Shown in pieces: positions 7,828 through 16,006 of a stretch of DNA of 36,368 nt. Each line of letters opens with the position of its first letter. Within the stretch, counting starts at the first letter, position 1. A program made the position numbers and the translations under genes. The DNA is from Bacteroidota bacterium. Lineage in GTDB: Bacteria > Bacteroidota > Bacteroidia > Chitinophagales > Chitinophagaceae. The notes beneath the pieces were generated by a model that worked only from the letters and a program-made list of their open reading frames with translations, did no database searches and was not told the origin of the DNA. The stretch spans positions 1 to 36,368 of the forward strand of contig JABDGS010000029.1 of the NCBI GenBank assembly GCA_013285915.1, written 5' to 3'.

Positions 7828-9120
7828 ATGGTTTTAATGGCTGCGGGCGCCCCGCCGGTAACCGCTGTATTGGCGGTTATATTATTGGTGCTAATGGTTT
7901 TGTCATTTTTTGTGTCGGGTGCAGAAGTTGCTTTTTTTACCCTTACTGCAAAAGATATTAACCTGCTTAAAACAAAAGACCAGCCATCATACAAAAAAGT
8001 AGTTGACCTGCTGGAAGAGCCTAAGCTTTTGCTTGCATCATTGCTAATAGGCCATAACCTTATAAATATTGCCATCATCATACTTTCAAGCCTTATAATT
8101 GATGATACCGTGCATTTTAACATTAGCGTGCTTTGGGTTGTTTTGGCAATTAAAGTGATTATTATTGCGGGCGTTTTATTATTGTTTTGCGAAATTATAC
8201 CACGGGTACTTGCAGGCAGTAATAACATACGTTTCGCTGAATCTGCGGGCTGGCCCGTTTCAATGGTTTACCTGGCCTTTAAGCGCGCAGGCAGCTGGTT
8301 AGTTAACTATACTGATGCCATTGAAAAAAGGTTTGATAACAGCGGAAGAGGGCAATATGGATCGGAAGAGCTGGATAATGCCATTGGCACGGAAGAAAAC
8401 GAAGATGAGAAAAATATTTTACGGGGCATAGCAAAATTTGGCAATATAACGGTAAGGCAAATAATGCGCTCACGGCTTGATGTTAATGGCATTGATGAGA
8501 AGACGCCCTTTAACGAGGTTATTCAAAGAATTGAGGAATTGCACTACAGCAGGCTGCCCGTTTATAAGGACGATCTTGACGAGGTGGTGGGTATTATTAA
8601 TACAAAAGATATTTTGCCATTTATAAATAACCCCGCAGACTACAACTGGCATGGTTTAATACGTACACCATATTTTGTGCACGAGCAAAAGCTTATAAAA
8701 GACCTTTTAAGGGAGTTTCAAAGCAAGCATATACATTTTGCAATTGTGGTTGACGAGTTTGGGGGCACAAGCGGTATAGTAACACTTGAAGATGTGATGG
8801 AAGAAATTATTGGAGATATAAAAGATGAATTTGACGAGGAAGAAAGCGGGTTTAAAAAAATAGACGCCAATAATTACGTTTTTGATGGCAAAACAACACT
8901 TAACGATGTTTGCAGGCTTATGGAGTTACCGGGGGACACTTTTGAAAATATAAAGGGTAACAGTGAATCGCTGGCCGGGCTGGTGCTTGAGCTTGCTGGT
9001 GAAATACCTGCTATAAATGCTACTGTGCCCTCAGGCGATTTTGAGTTTACCATATTAGAAATAGCTAAAAACCGCCTGCAAAAAATAAAAATTACCATAA
9101 AGCCCCGGCCCGAAAAGTAA
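7828..9120 (+). CDS. gldE: Gliding-motility-associated CBS-domain membrane protein GldE
   Basis: Integral membrane protein of the CorC/HlyC-like (DUF21) family. I chose the ATG at 7828 (another lies at 7837) over a TTG at 7789. Three or four membrane segments occupy about residues 8-170 (VILLVLMVLSFFVSGAEVAFF opens the DUF21 domain). Two CBS domains follow (VRQIMRSRLDVNGIDEKTPF to VVGIINTKDILPF, then FAIVVDEFGGTSGIVTLEDVM). A CorC_HlyC transporter-associated domain ends the protein. The symbol rests on the family and on direct linkage to gldD. In Flavobacterium johnsoniae GldE is linked functionally to GldD; a role in ion transport is only suggested by the family. Confidence 0.92.
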   Translation: MVLMAAGAPPVTAVLAVILLVLMVLSFFVSGAEVAFFTLTAKDINLLKTKDQPSYKKVVDLLEEPKLLLASLLIGHNLINIAIIILSSLIIDDTVHFNISVLWVVLAIKVIIIAGVLLLFCEIIPRVLAGSNNIRFAESAGWPVSMVYLAFKRAGSWLVNYTDAIEKRFDNSGRGQYGSEELDNAIGTEENEDEKNILRGIAKFGNITVRQIMRSRLDVNGIDEKTPFNEVIQRIEELHYSRLPVYKDDLDEVVGIINTKDILPFINNPADYNWHGLIRTPYFVHEQKLIKDLLREFQSKHIHFAIVVDEFGGTSGIVTLEDVMEEIIGDIKDEFDEEESGFKKIDANNYVFDGKTTLNDVCRLMELPGDTFENIKGNSESLAGLVLELAGEIPAINATVPSGDFEFTILEIAKNRLQKIKITIKPRPEK

Positions 9121-9172
9121 TAACAGGCCGCAATAATACGTTTAGCCGTTTTAATACTGTAAACAATTAAGG

Positions 9173-9892
9173 ATGTTAAAAACCGCAGGCAAGTTCATTT
9201 CTTTTCGCAACCGCAAACTTTTACGTGGTCGTTTCCCTTCATTAAGTGTCAATCGTCAACTATTAACTGTTAACTGTATTCTCTCAATAGTCATTTTATT
9301 CAGCTCATGCAATTCATCATATACACCAAAGCCAACCGGCTATTTTAAAATACCCTTTCCAGAAAAAAAATACCAGGCTTTCAATCAACCCGGCTACCCA
9401 TATACTTTTGAATATCCTGTGTATGCAACTGTTGTAAAAGACAGTACTTTTTTTGACAGCTCTGCCGAAAACCCATGGTGGATCAATGTTGAATTTCCAC
9501 AGTTTCACAGCAGGGTATATTTGACATATAAAATCATTGGCGCACATAATAATAGCCTTGAAAAGCTGCTAAATGACGTTTTTAACCTAACCAATAAACA
9601 TTCGGCACGTGCAGATTATATCGGCGACTCACTTATTGAAACACCCAATGGCGTGCACGGAACCTTTTTTAATGTTGAAGGTGATGTGGCTACCGCCAAC
9701 CAGTTTTTTTTAACTGATTCGACAAAAAACTTCGTTCGTGGTGCCTTGTATTTTGATGCTACACCCAAACAGGATTCACTGCGGCCTGTAAATGAGTTCT
9801 TGGTGCAGGATATGAAGCATTTAATAAATACGTTTAAATGGACGACACCTGCTAACCCCATCCCCCGTCCGTACCGGCACGGGCGGCCCTAA
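9173..9892 (+). CDS. gldD: Gliding motility lipoprotein GldD with repeat-derived C-terminus
   Basis: Lipoprotein needed for gliding in Flavobacterium. It starts 52 bases after gldE. The 239-residue product has an unusually long N-terminal region: basic residues 12-20, then a hydrophobic segment ending in the lipobox LFSSC with Cys46. No later canonical start precedes the lipobox in frame. GldD family features include YTPKPTGYFKIPFPEKKY, PWWINVEFPQF, HSRVYLTYK and GVHGTFFNVEGDVATANQFF. The family-like part ends near HLINTFKW. The last 12 residues and the stop codon come from a GC-rich inverted repeat (9854-9902), and are probably an acquired tail. Confidence 0.9.
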   Translation: MLKTAGKFISFRNRKLLRGRFPSLSVNRQLLTVNCILSIVILFSSCNSSYTPKPTGYFKIPFPEKKYQAFNQPGYPYTFEYPVYATVVKDSTFFDSSAENPWWINVEFPQFHSRVYLTYKIIGAHNNSLEKLLNDVFNLTNKHSARADYIGDSLIETPNGVHGTFFNVEGDVATANQFFLTDSTKNFVRGALYFDATPKQDSLRPVNEFLVQDMKHLINTFKWTTPANPIPRPYRHGRP

Positions 9893-9902
9893 AGGGGGGT
9901 TT
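9854..9902 (+). repeat. GC-rich palindromic repeat, copy A (overlaps the gldD end)
   Basis: A block of CCCC and GGGG runs ending CCCTAAAGGGGGGTTT (9887-9902). That end matches the reverse complement of copy B (10005-10020) at 15 of 16 positions. Copy A carries about 22 extra bases with their own imperfect hairpin (CCGTCC...GGGCGG). The gldD stop codon is the TAA inside this element. It resembles small interspersed repeats seen between genes in Bacteroidota. Confidence 0.75.
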
Positions 9903-10004
9903 GTAAGCGGGTTACAATTTACACCACCATGTTAGCCGTCATTTAGCAGGTTAAACTAATAATGTATCTTCGCAGGCAGCAAGCATAATAATATTACACA
10001 TTCA

Positions 10005-10029
10005 AAATCCCCCTTTAGGGGATAGGGGC
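10005..10029 (-). repeat. GC-rich palindromic repeat, copy B
   Basis: AAATCCCCCTTTAGGGG followed by ATAGGGGC, in inverted orientation to copy A, ending exactly at the ATG of the DUF3109 gene. The CCCCTTTAGGGG core is itself nearly palindromic. Together with copy A it could fold into a large hairpin enclosing about 100 bases and so act as a terminator or attenuator between the two genes. Confidence 0.7.
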
Positions 10030-10614
10030 ATGATAGCAATAGACAACAAACTTATAAGCGACCAGGTTATTGAAGAACAATTTGTGTGCGATTTAAACAA
10101 ATGCAAAGGCGGATGCTGTGAAGATGGCGATGCTGGCGCACCACTTGAGGTGGCAGAGCTTGACGAATTGATAAACAACTTTGAAGCAATAAAACCTTAT
10201 TTAACAAAAGAAGGGTTGAAAGTAATTGAGAAGCAGGGTAAGTACCACTACGATACTGAGTTTGGCTGGGTAACACCAACTATTGATGGCGGCATTTGCG
10301 CTTATGGCTTTCGCGATGAAAAAGGTATTATAAAGTGTGGTATTGAAGCTGCTTATTATGATGGAAAGCTTGGCTGGAAAAAACCAATAAGTTGTCACCT
10401 GTTTCCCATTCGGGTTGTAAAAAGTAAGATGGAGCCGGGCACCGAATATGTAAACTATGAGCCCCGGCAGGATCTATGTAAAGCAGCCTGCAAACTTGGT
10501 AAACAGCTAAAAGTGCCAGTGTACCTGTTTTTGAAAGAAGCCATTATACGCAAGTATGGTGAGGAATTTTATGAGGCGCTGGCAGCAACGGCAGAGCATG
10601 TGGAGGAGAAGTAG
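10030..10614 (+). CDS. DUF3109 family cysteine-rich protein
   Basis: 194 residues, a length normal for DUF3109. Cysteines near the N-terminus (Cys20, Cys25, Cys29, Cys30 in CDLNKCKGGCC) and further ones in GGICAYG, IIKCGIE, PISCHLFP, QDLCKAACKLG point to a metal or iron-sulfur site, as in the related YkgJ-type CxxCxxCC proteins. The motif ISCHLFPIRV is typical. The biochemical role is unknown. It follows gldD after 137 bases that include the second repeat copy. The gene is widespread in Bacteroidota, and nothing ties it to gliding directly. Confidence 0.9.
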   Translation: MIAIDNKLISDQVIEEQFVCDLNKCKGGCCEDGDAGAPLEVAELDELINNFEAIKPYLTKEGLKVIEKQGKYHYDTEFGWVTPTIDGGICAYGFRDEKGIIKCGIEAAYYDGKLGWKKPISCHLFPIRVVKSKMEPGTEYVNYEPRQDLCKAACKLGKQLKVPVYLFLKEAIIRKYGEEFYEALAATAEHVEEK

Positions 10615-10651
10615 GGAATAAATTGTTGTAATTTTAGGACAAATAAATTTA

Positions 10652-11992
10652 ATGAAGGTTACAGGTGTACATATAGAAGACTTTCACCAGTTTAAAAACT
10701 TGGATATTGATTTAACATATCCCAAAGGGCATGAGAAGGAAGGTGAACCTTTGGAGAAGGTTTGTATTATTGGGCAGAGTAGCACCGGGAAGACGAAGTT
10801 GCTGGAGATAATTGGAGGGTTAACATATAATCATAGATCTTTCAGAGAAAAGTATAGTTTCCATAATAAAAATGGGTATGTCTTTATTAAAGGTATTGAT
10901 ATTGCTTACTCTCAAAGTTTGGGTCCCCATGAGTACGCGCAAATGTATAATCAAAATCAAAATGGCTTTGTCATAGATAATCGCTCTTTTCAAGAAAAAA
11001 TGGCTGTTAATGCAGTAAGTGCAATACCGAATCTGATTTTATATCCGGCTGAATTAAACTATGTAGTGTCTCATGATTTAGTTATAGACGACTTTAATCG
11101 AAAAGAAATAATTGATTTTAGTATTGAAAGTGCATCATTAATTTGGAATATTATTTTACAAAATGTTCAAAAATACCAAGAAGAAGAATTCAAAATACGT
11201 CAACAGATTTCCAGGGTGGTAGAAGATAATAGAAATGACTTGAAGGCTATTACTAATGCTTTAAAGGTGTTGGAAGAGTGGCAAAAAACTAGTTTTAATC
11301 CGATAGAGGACATTGCTGAAAAATGCCTTAATCCGATTTTAGAAAAATTTCATTTAAGAGTAAAAACAAAATTAGATATTCAAAAAAAGGATGATATTGG
11401 TTTTATAAAGATTGAAGATTTTAATGGCAATGAAATACCCTATGGGTTATGGAGTACAGGAACAAAACAAGTGGTGTTAAGCGCTTTACCGCTTTACCTT
11501 TTAAAGCCAAATCGTACAATTATCCTTTTTGATGAGCCTGAGCGTTCGTTATACCCCGATTTGCAAAGGGTAATTATTGATTACTATCTACAATTGACAA
11601 CTGATTGTCAGCTTTTCTTTGCAACACACTCTCCGATTATAGCTTCTTCATTCGAGCCCTGGGAGATTATAGAATTAAAGTTTAATAAGGATGGCCATGT
11701 ACACCAGGAATTGTATTATGATGGGGAGAGACATGTGGATAATTATACTATAACACCAAACTACCTTACTTACGATTTAATGCTGAGAAATGTATTTGAT
11801 TTAAAGGAAACCTATCCTGCCATACGTGATGAAAAGATTACAGAGGTTTTGATGTTAAGAAATCAATTAGAAAAATTAAAAAAAGAAAAAAAACTTGATA
11901 CGACTGCAGGGAAGAGGTTGTACGACAAGTATATGAAGCTTGCAAAAAAACTTTCATGGGAGTTTGAATTGCCACAATATGAGGAAGCTTGA
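10652..11992 (+). CDS. PtuA-like AAA/ABC-type ATPase of a putative Septu-like defence pair
   Basis: A 446-residue soluble ATPase of the SMC/ABC-like (AAA_15/AAA_21) type used in Septu (PtuA), retron and OLD-like systems. Visible motifs: an N-terminal strand (MKVTGVHIEDFHQFKNLDID), Walker A GQSSTGKT (residues 41-48), a central coiled coil (about 170-215), an ABC-signature-like WSTGTKQ (267-273), Walker B IILFDEPERS with Asp294 and Glu295, and a switch histidine in ATHSP (His326). A Lys-rich helix near the C-terminus follows. It has no TOPRIM domain, so it is not an OLD nuclease. The next gene overlaps it by 14 bases. Base composition looks more A+T-rich than in flanking genes, suggesting transfer. 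The defence role is inference. Confidence 0.75.
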   Translation: MKVTGVHIEDFHQFKNLDIDLTYPKGHEKEGEPLEKVCIIGQSSTGKTKLLEIIGGLTYNHRSFREKYSFHNKNGYVFIKGIDIAYSQSLGPHEYAQMYNQNQNGFVIDNRSFQEKMAVNAVSAIPNLILYPAELNYVVSHDLVIDDFNRKEIIDFSIESASLIWNIILQNVQKYQEEEFKIRQQISRVVEDNRNDLKAITNALKVLEEWQKTSFNPIEDIAEKCLNPILEKFHLRVKTKLDIQKKDDIGFIKIEDFNGNEIPYGLWSTGTKQVVLSALPLYLLKPNRTIILFDEPERSLYPDLQRVIIDYYLQLTTDCQLFFATHSPIIASSFEPWEIIELKFNKDGHVHQELYYDGERHVDNYTITPNYLTYDLMLRNVFDLKETYPAIRDEKITEVLMLRNQLEKLKKEKKLDTTAGKRLYDKYMKLAKKLSWEFELPQYEEA

Positions 11993-12656
11993 CAAAACTA
12001 AAATGCTGGCTACCGCATATAAACAGTGGCTTGATAAATTAGAAGCAGAAGGTAAAAGCCATCCGCCATATAAAAGCAGTCATGAATTTTACATAGATGT
12101 TGTAGCAAATTTATTATGGATACAGGATGGCTTATGCGCTTACACGGAGCAATTTCTTTTTGACAGTACTGAATTGGGTGAAGAGAATTGGATAGAGGGT
12201 AAATACGGTAAGAGTAAGTTTGAATTTTTTGGCCATTTAGAGCATTATGATGAAAGTTTAAAAGAAAGTAAAGGGTGGTTATGGAGCAATTTATTTGTTG
12301 CCCATTCTGATATAAATACAAAGCTGAAAGGCTCAAAGCCCGTTAGATATGTATTGAAGCCTGATGCAGATAGCTACGACCCTTTTTATTTGTTGCAGTA
12401 TGATTTTAAATCGCACAGATTTTTGCCAAACACAGAAAGAGAGCTTGATTTACAGAATGACATTTTGCATGATATAAATGTGCTGGGCTTAAATTATCAA
12501 TCTGTAATACAGGACAGGAAAGCACACTTGAATATTTTAACTGAAGAAGTGAGGTTACATAATAAGACACTTGTACAAGCAAGGGAAAGCTTAAGAGAAT
12601 ATTTTACCGCGTTTGAAATGATTGTAAAGGAATTAAAATTGGAACTAGTTCAGTAG
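11979..12656 (+). CDS. PtuB/retron-HNH-like protein with degenerate zinc site
   Basis: 225 residues from the ATG at 11979, which overlaps the ATPase stop and implies coupled translation. The order of motifs follows the PtuB/retron-associated HNH family (TIGR02646-like): GLCAYTEQFL (51-60, where CAYCEQ is usual), HLEHYDES (86-93, usual HIEHFRPKS), WLWSNLFVAHSDINTK (100-115, usual NL..SC..CN..K), YDPF (133-136), LGLN (169-172). The HNH-like residues His89, Asn104 and Asn113 are present. Of the four zinc cysteines only Cys53 remains; the others are Thr56, His109 and Ile112. It is either a divergent nuclease or a non-catalytic partner of the ATPase. The family call comes from motif order and carries moderate certainty. 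Confidence 0.62.
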   Translation: MRKLDKTKMLATAYKQWLDKLEAEGKSHPPYKSSHEFYIDVVANLLWIQDGLCAYTEQFLFDSTELGEENWIEGKYGKSKFEFFGHLEHYDESLKESKGWLWSNLFVAHSDINTKLKGSKPVRYVLKPDADSYDPFYLLQYDFKSHRFLPNTERELDLQNDILHDINVLGLNYQSVIQDRKAHLNILTEEVRLHNKTLVQARESLREYFTAFEMIVKELKLELVQ

Positions 12657-12725
12657 CCGAACAACAGTAAAAGTGAGTGACACAACAGGCGATGAACAAC
12701 GATATACAGCTTAGCTAAAATATTT
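12657..12725. other. Short intergenic stretch, possible interspersed repeat
   Basis: About 70 bases between the defence-like pair and the LutB-type gene. The wording of the DNA (AACAGTAAAAGTGAGTGACA...) reminds me of short intergenic repeats in Chitinophagaceae, but there is no second copy in this window. No promoter box was recognised. Confidence 0.2.
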
Positions 12726-12730
12726 ATATC

Positions 12731-14113
12731 ATGTCATCAGATTCAGCATCATCATTTATAGCAAAAAGCACCATTAAAGCGCCTGACATGGAGCACAGGC
12801 GTAAGATCAATTTCAACATTGGTAAATACAACAATGTGGTTGTGCAGGGTAAAAGCCAGTTTAGTAATCTAATGCTGGCGCGCGAGCGCGCTAAAAATGC
12901 CAAATGGCGCGCTATTGAAAACCTTGATATTAACCTGGAGAATTTTGAAAAGCTGATAACAGAACGTGGCGCTAAAGTAATATGGGCCGATACTGCCGAA
13001 CAGGCGCTGGAAGAAGTGGGCAAAATTTGCGAGGCCAAAAATTGCCGCACGCTTGTAAAAAGCAAGAGTATGGTGACTGAAGAAATTCACTTAAACCATT
13101 ATCTTGAGCAGAAGGGCATTGAAAGCGTAGAGACTGACCTGGGTGAATATATTCAGCAGCTTGATAATGAGCCACCCTACCATATTGTAACGCCTGCCAT
13201 GCATAAAAGCAAAGAGGATGTAGCGAAGCTGTTTGCAGAAAAGCTGGGCACCTCACCCAATTTAACGCCTGAGCAGCTTACGCTTGTAGCGAGACAAAAG
13301 CTTCGTGAAAAATATACCGCCGCCGAAATAGGTGTAACCGGCGCCAACTTTATTATTGCGGACATTGGTGCAGTTGCTGTTACTGAAAATGAAGGTAATG
13401 GCCGCCTTAGCTGCGCCTGGCCAAAAACACACATAGTTATTGCCGGTATTGAAAAAGTAATACCGTCCCTAACTGATTTAAACTTGTTCTGGCCGTTACT
13501 TGCCACTTTTGGTACCGGGCAAAAAATTACTGTGTATAATACCATCATCAGCGGGCCAAGGCAGGCTGGTGAAACAGATGGCCCTGAAGAAATGTATGTT
13601 ATATTGCTTGATAACGGCCGTACCAACCTGTTGGCAAATCCCGTTACGCGTGAGGCATTGTATTGTATTCGCTGCGGGGCTTGCTTAAATGCCTGTCCTG
13701 TATATAAGAACATCGGCGGCCATAGCTATGAAACAGCTTATAGTGGCCCTATCGGCAGTGTTATAACGCCGCATTTAAAAGGCCTGAAGGAGTACAAACA
13801 CTTAAGCTATGCGTCGTCGCTGTGCGGTAACTGCACCGAGGTTTGCCCTGTTAAAATTAACCTGCATGAACTGTTATTGGAAAACAGGCATGAAGCCGTA
13901 CTTGAAGGCGACAGCACGTTAAGCGAGCGTGTTGCATGGAAAATGTGGAAACAGGCAAGCCTGCACCGCAGCATGATGAACATGGGTAACGGCAAGCTAA
14001 AAAACAAGGTAGTGAACAGTGTGTTTAAAGGCTGGACGGCACACCACGGGACCCTTGATTTTAGCCAAAAAACATTTAACGAAATGTGGAAAGAGAAGCA
14101 CAAGAAAGAATAA
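12731..14113 (+). CDS. LutB-type lactate utilisation iron-sulfur protein
   Basis: 460 residues, the normal length for LutB/YkgF, a part of the LutABC lactate oxidase complex. Residues about 70-295 form the LUD domain (TGANFIIADIGAVAVTENEGNGRL is its typical core). Two [4Fe-4S] motifs follow: CIRCGACLNACP (Cys312, 315, 318, 322) and CGNCTEVCP (Cys365, 368, 372). A C-terminal helical region is typical of LutB. LutA and LutC genes are not adjacent in this window; the neighbours are a defence-like pair and a Uma2 protein. So lactate as substrate is inferred from the family only, and partners would have to be encoded elsewhere. Confidence 0.88.
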   Translation: MSSDSASSFIAKSTIKAPDMEHRRKINFNIGKYNNVVVQGKSQFSNLMLARERAKNAKWRAIENLDINLENFEKLITERGAKVIWADTAEQALEEVGKICEAKNCRTLVKSKSMVTEEIHLNHYLEQKGIESVETDLGEYIQQLDNEPPYHIVTPAMHKSKEDVAKLFAEKLGTSPNLTPEQLTLVARQKLREKYTAAEIGVTGANFIIADIGAVAVTENEGNGRLSCAWPKTHIVIAGIEKVIPSLTDLNLFWPLLATFGTGQKITVYNTIISGPRQAGETDGPEEMYVILLDNGRTNLLANPVTREALYCIRCGACLNACPVYKNIGGHSYETAYSGPIGSVITPHLKGLKEYKHLSYASSLCGNCTEVCPVKINLHELLLENRHEAVLEGDSTLSERVAWKMWKQASLHRSMMNMGNGKLKNKVVNSVFKGWTAHHGTLDFSQKTFNEMWKEKHKKE

Positions 14114-14126
14114 GATATATTTTTTG

Positions 14127-14134
14127 TAAATTTG
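14127..14134 (+). promoter_or_regulatory. Putative -7 box upstream of the Uma2-like gene
   Basis: TAAATTTG matches TAnnTTTG and lies 16 bases before the ATG at 14151. No -33 TTG is seen at the usual spacing. Confidence 0.35.
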
Positions 14135-14150
14135 AACAAATGGCAGGTGT

Positions 14151-14705
14151 ATGAAAGAAATTATTTTGGATAAACCGTTTGCAAATGAGGAGGAATATTT
14201 TCTTTTTGAAGAGAAAAGCGACCTGAAACACGAATACATTAACGGAAATCTTTTTGAAATGAGCGGTGCATCTGTTTATCACAACTTTATAATTATAAAT
14301 CTTGTTCTCATATTAAAACCATGGGCTGCTAACAATAAAAAACAACTTAATGTTGATGGCTATAAGGTTCGTACGCCTGATGGTAATTTTCTTTACCCTG
14401 ACGTTATTTTAAGTGAGCCGGGCGGGCGGCATGAATACTACACCGACAGGCCAATTTTAGTTGTTGAAGTTTTATCCGATTCAACAAGAGCGTATGACTT
14501 TTCAGATAAATTTATCCAGTACAGAAAATGTTCTACCCTTGAATATTACCTGTGTATTGAAGCTAAAAGCAAAAGAATTTATTTTTTCTATCGGGGTGAA
14601 AATAATGAATGGATGATGGAAGACAATTATACTGACGATACCGCTATAATAAACCTGCCTAAGATAAATATTTCATTAGCGGTAAAGGATATTTACAACA
14701 CCTGA
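14151..14705 (+). CDS. Uma2 family (DUF820) PD-(D/E)XK nuclease-like protein
   Basis: 184 residues, normal for Uma2. The PD-(D/E)XK-type residues are in place: Glu28 in KHEYING, Asp84 in YPDVILSE, Glu106 in LVVEVLSDST and Lys120 in DKFIQYRK. The fold belongs to a restriction-endonuclease-like superfamily, but the biological role of Uma2 proteins is not settled; they are very abundant in some genomes and often stand alone. The TGA stop shares its last base with the ATG of the next gene (TGATG at 14703), so the two are translationally coupled. Confidence 0.9.
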   Translation: MKEIILDKPFANEEEYFLFEEKSDLKHEYINGNLFEMSGASVYHNFIIINLVLILKPWAANNKKQLNVDGYKVRTPDGNFLYPDVILSEPGGRHEYYTDRPILVVEVLSDSTRAYDFSDKFIQYRKCSTLEYYLCIEAKSKRIYFFYRGENNEWMMEDNYTDDTAIINLPKINISLAVKDIYNT

Positions 14706-16006
14706 TGTTACTTATTTATACTGCAAATAATACAAACCGCTTCAGCTATATAGCTGAAGTTTTGTTTTGGCAGGTGTATAAGATTGATTTTACAATAACC
14801 CAAAATAAAGAAGAGCTTTTGCAGTATGAGGGCGCTAAAATAAATTATTCAGGTACGCCGGTGTGTGCAAAAGAAATTTGGATACAGCCTCACGACCTGT
14901 TGCTTCAGCAAAACATTCAACCACAAAATATTGAATGTTTTAATTGGAACGGCATAAAAGCATTTTTTAAAACAGTCGGTGATATACCATTTGATATTTT
15001 TGCAGCTTCATTTTATTTAATCTCGCGTTATGAAGAGTACCTGCCGCATGAAACAGACGAATATGGCAGGTATGCGCATGCAAATAGCATGGCTTTTAAA
15101 GAAGGTTTCCTGCACGTTCCGCTGGTTAATTTATGGATGAAGGAACTGGTGAAGATCATTCACTCAAAATATTCTTCTTTCACTTTTCACTTACCACCTT
15201 TCACGTTCACTCCAACTTACGATGTTGATATTGCCTATGCTTATAAGGGTAAAGGTTTCCTGCGCAACGCAGGCGGCTTTTATAAAGAATTATTCACCGG
15301 CAAATTTAAACAACTTGCAGAACGTTCAAATGTTACGAGCGGTTGGCAAAAAGACCCTTTTGATACTTATGAGTGGATTGATAGCCTGCATGAAAAGTAC
15401 CACCTGAAGCCTATTTATTTTTTTCTGCTGGCAGAACGTGCAAGAATGTACGACAAAAATATTTCGCCCCACAGCCGTATAATGCAAAGGTTAATTAAAC
15501 AGCATGCGTTAAAATATACAACAGGTATTCACCCGTCTTGGCAAAGCAGTGATGATGAGGGTATTTTTAAAAAAGAAATAAGCCTGCTGAAAAGTATAAC
15601 CGGCAAAGAAGTTAAGTGCAGTCGCCAGCACTATATACGAATGAGCTTGCCGCAAACCTATCGTTTGTTACTGGAAAACTGCATTGAAGCAGATTATACA
15701 ATGGGTTATGGCAGTATTAATGGCTTCAGGGCTTCTGTTGCGTCGCCTTTTTATTGGTTTGATATAGAACTGGATGTTAAGACGGGGCTATTTATTTATC
15801 CATACTGTTATATGGAGGCCAACTCATACTTTGAGCAGCATTACACTGCAGAGCAGGCGGCTGTAGAATTACAGCAATACCTTAACCGTGTAAAATCGGT
15901 TGGTGGTCAACTTATAACCATCTTCCATAATCATTTCATAACAGAGCAACCTGAATGGCTGCCCTGGCGCAATATGTATGCAGGCTTTTTGCAGAATAAT
16001 TTTTAA
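14705..16006 (+). CDS. Polysaccharide deacetylase-like protein (Bacteroidota type)
   Basis: 433 residues with no signal peptide. The second half carries the NodB-like deacetylase fold: TPTYDVDIAYAYK (about residue 170) includes the metal-binding DVD pair, TTGIHPSWQS holds the metal-type histidine motif, and ITIFHNHF lies near the C-terminus. The N-terminal 150 residues (with SRYEEYLPHETDEYGRY) match the extra domain of this Bacteroidota family, often found in cell-envelope glycan loci. Here no glycosyltransferases are near. The exact substrate is unknown. The start overlaps the Uma2 stop by one base. Confidence 0.85.
   Translation: MLLIYTANNTNRFSYIAEVLFWQVYKIDFTITQNKEELLQYEGAKINYSGTPVCAKEIWIQPHDLLLQQNIQPQNIECFNWNGIKAFFKTVGDIPFDIFAASFYLISRYEEYLPHETDEYGRYAHANSMAFKEGFLHVPLVNLWMKELVKIIHSKYSSFTFHLPPFTFTPTYDVDIAYAYKGKGFLRNAGGFYKELFTGKFKQLAERSNVTSGWQKDPFDTYEWIDSLHEKYHLKPIYFFLLAERARMYDKNISPHSRIMQRLIKQHALKYTTGIHPSWQSSDDEGIFKKEISLLKSITGKEVKCSRQHYIRMSLPQTYRLLLENCIEADYTMGYGSINGFRASVASPFYWFDIELDVKTGLFIYPYCYMEANSYFEQHYTAEQAAVELQQYLNRVKSVGGQLITIFHNHFITEQPEWLPWRNMYAGFLQNNF

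Noticed and set aside
9235-9285. Heptamer-like repetition (ATTAACT, GTTAACT) near the gldD start as a tandem repeat or CRISPR remnant
   Set aside because: Only three or four imperfect units, no spacers, and it lies within the gldD coding frame; it may be slippage but it is not an array.
10652-12656. A retron (ATPase and HNH genes beside a reverse transcriptase and msr/msd RNA)
   Set aside because: There is no reverse transcriptase motif (such as YxDD) upstream or downstream and no structured RNA region of the right kind; the flanks are DUF3109 and LutB-type genes.
13177-13713. A long minus-strand frame of 178 residues inside the LutB-type gene
   Set aside because: It is antisense to a gene with clear motifs, has no recognisable domain, and is explained by the codon pattern of the real gene.
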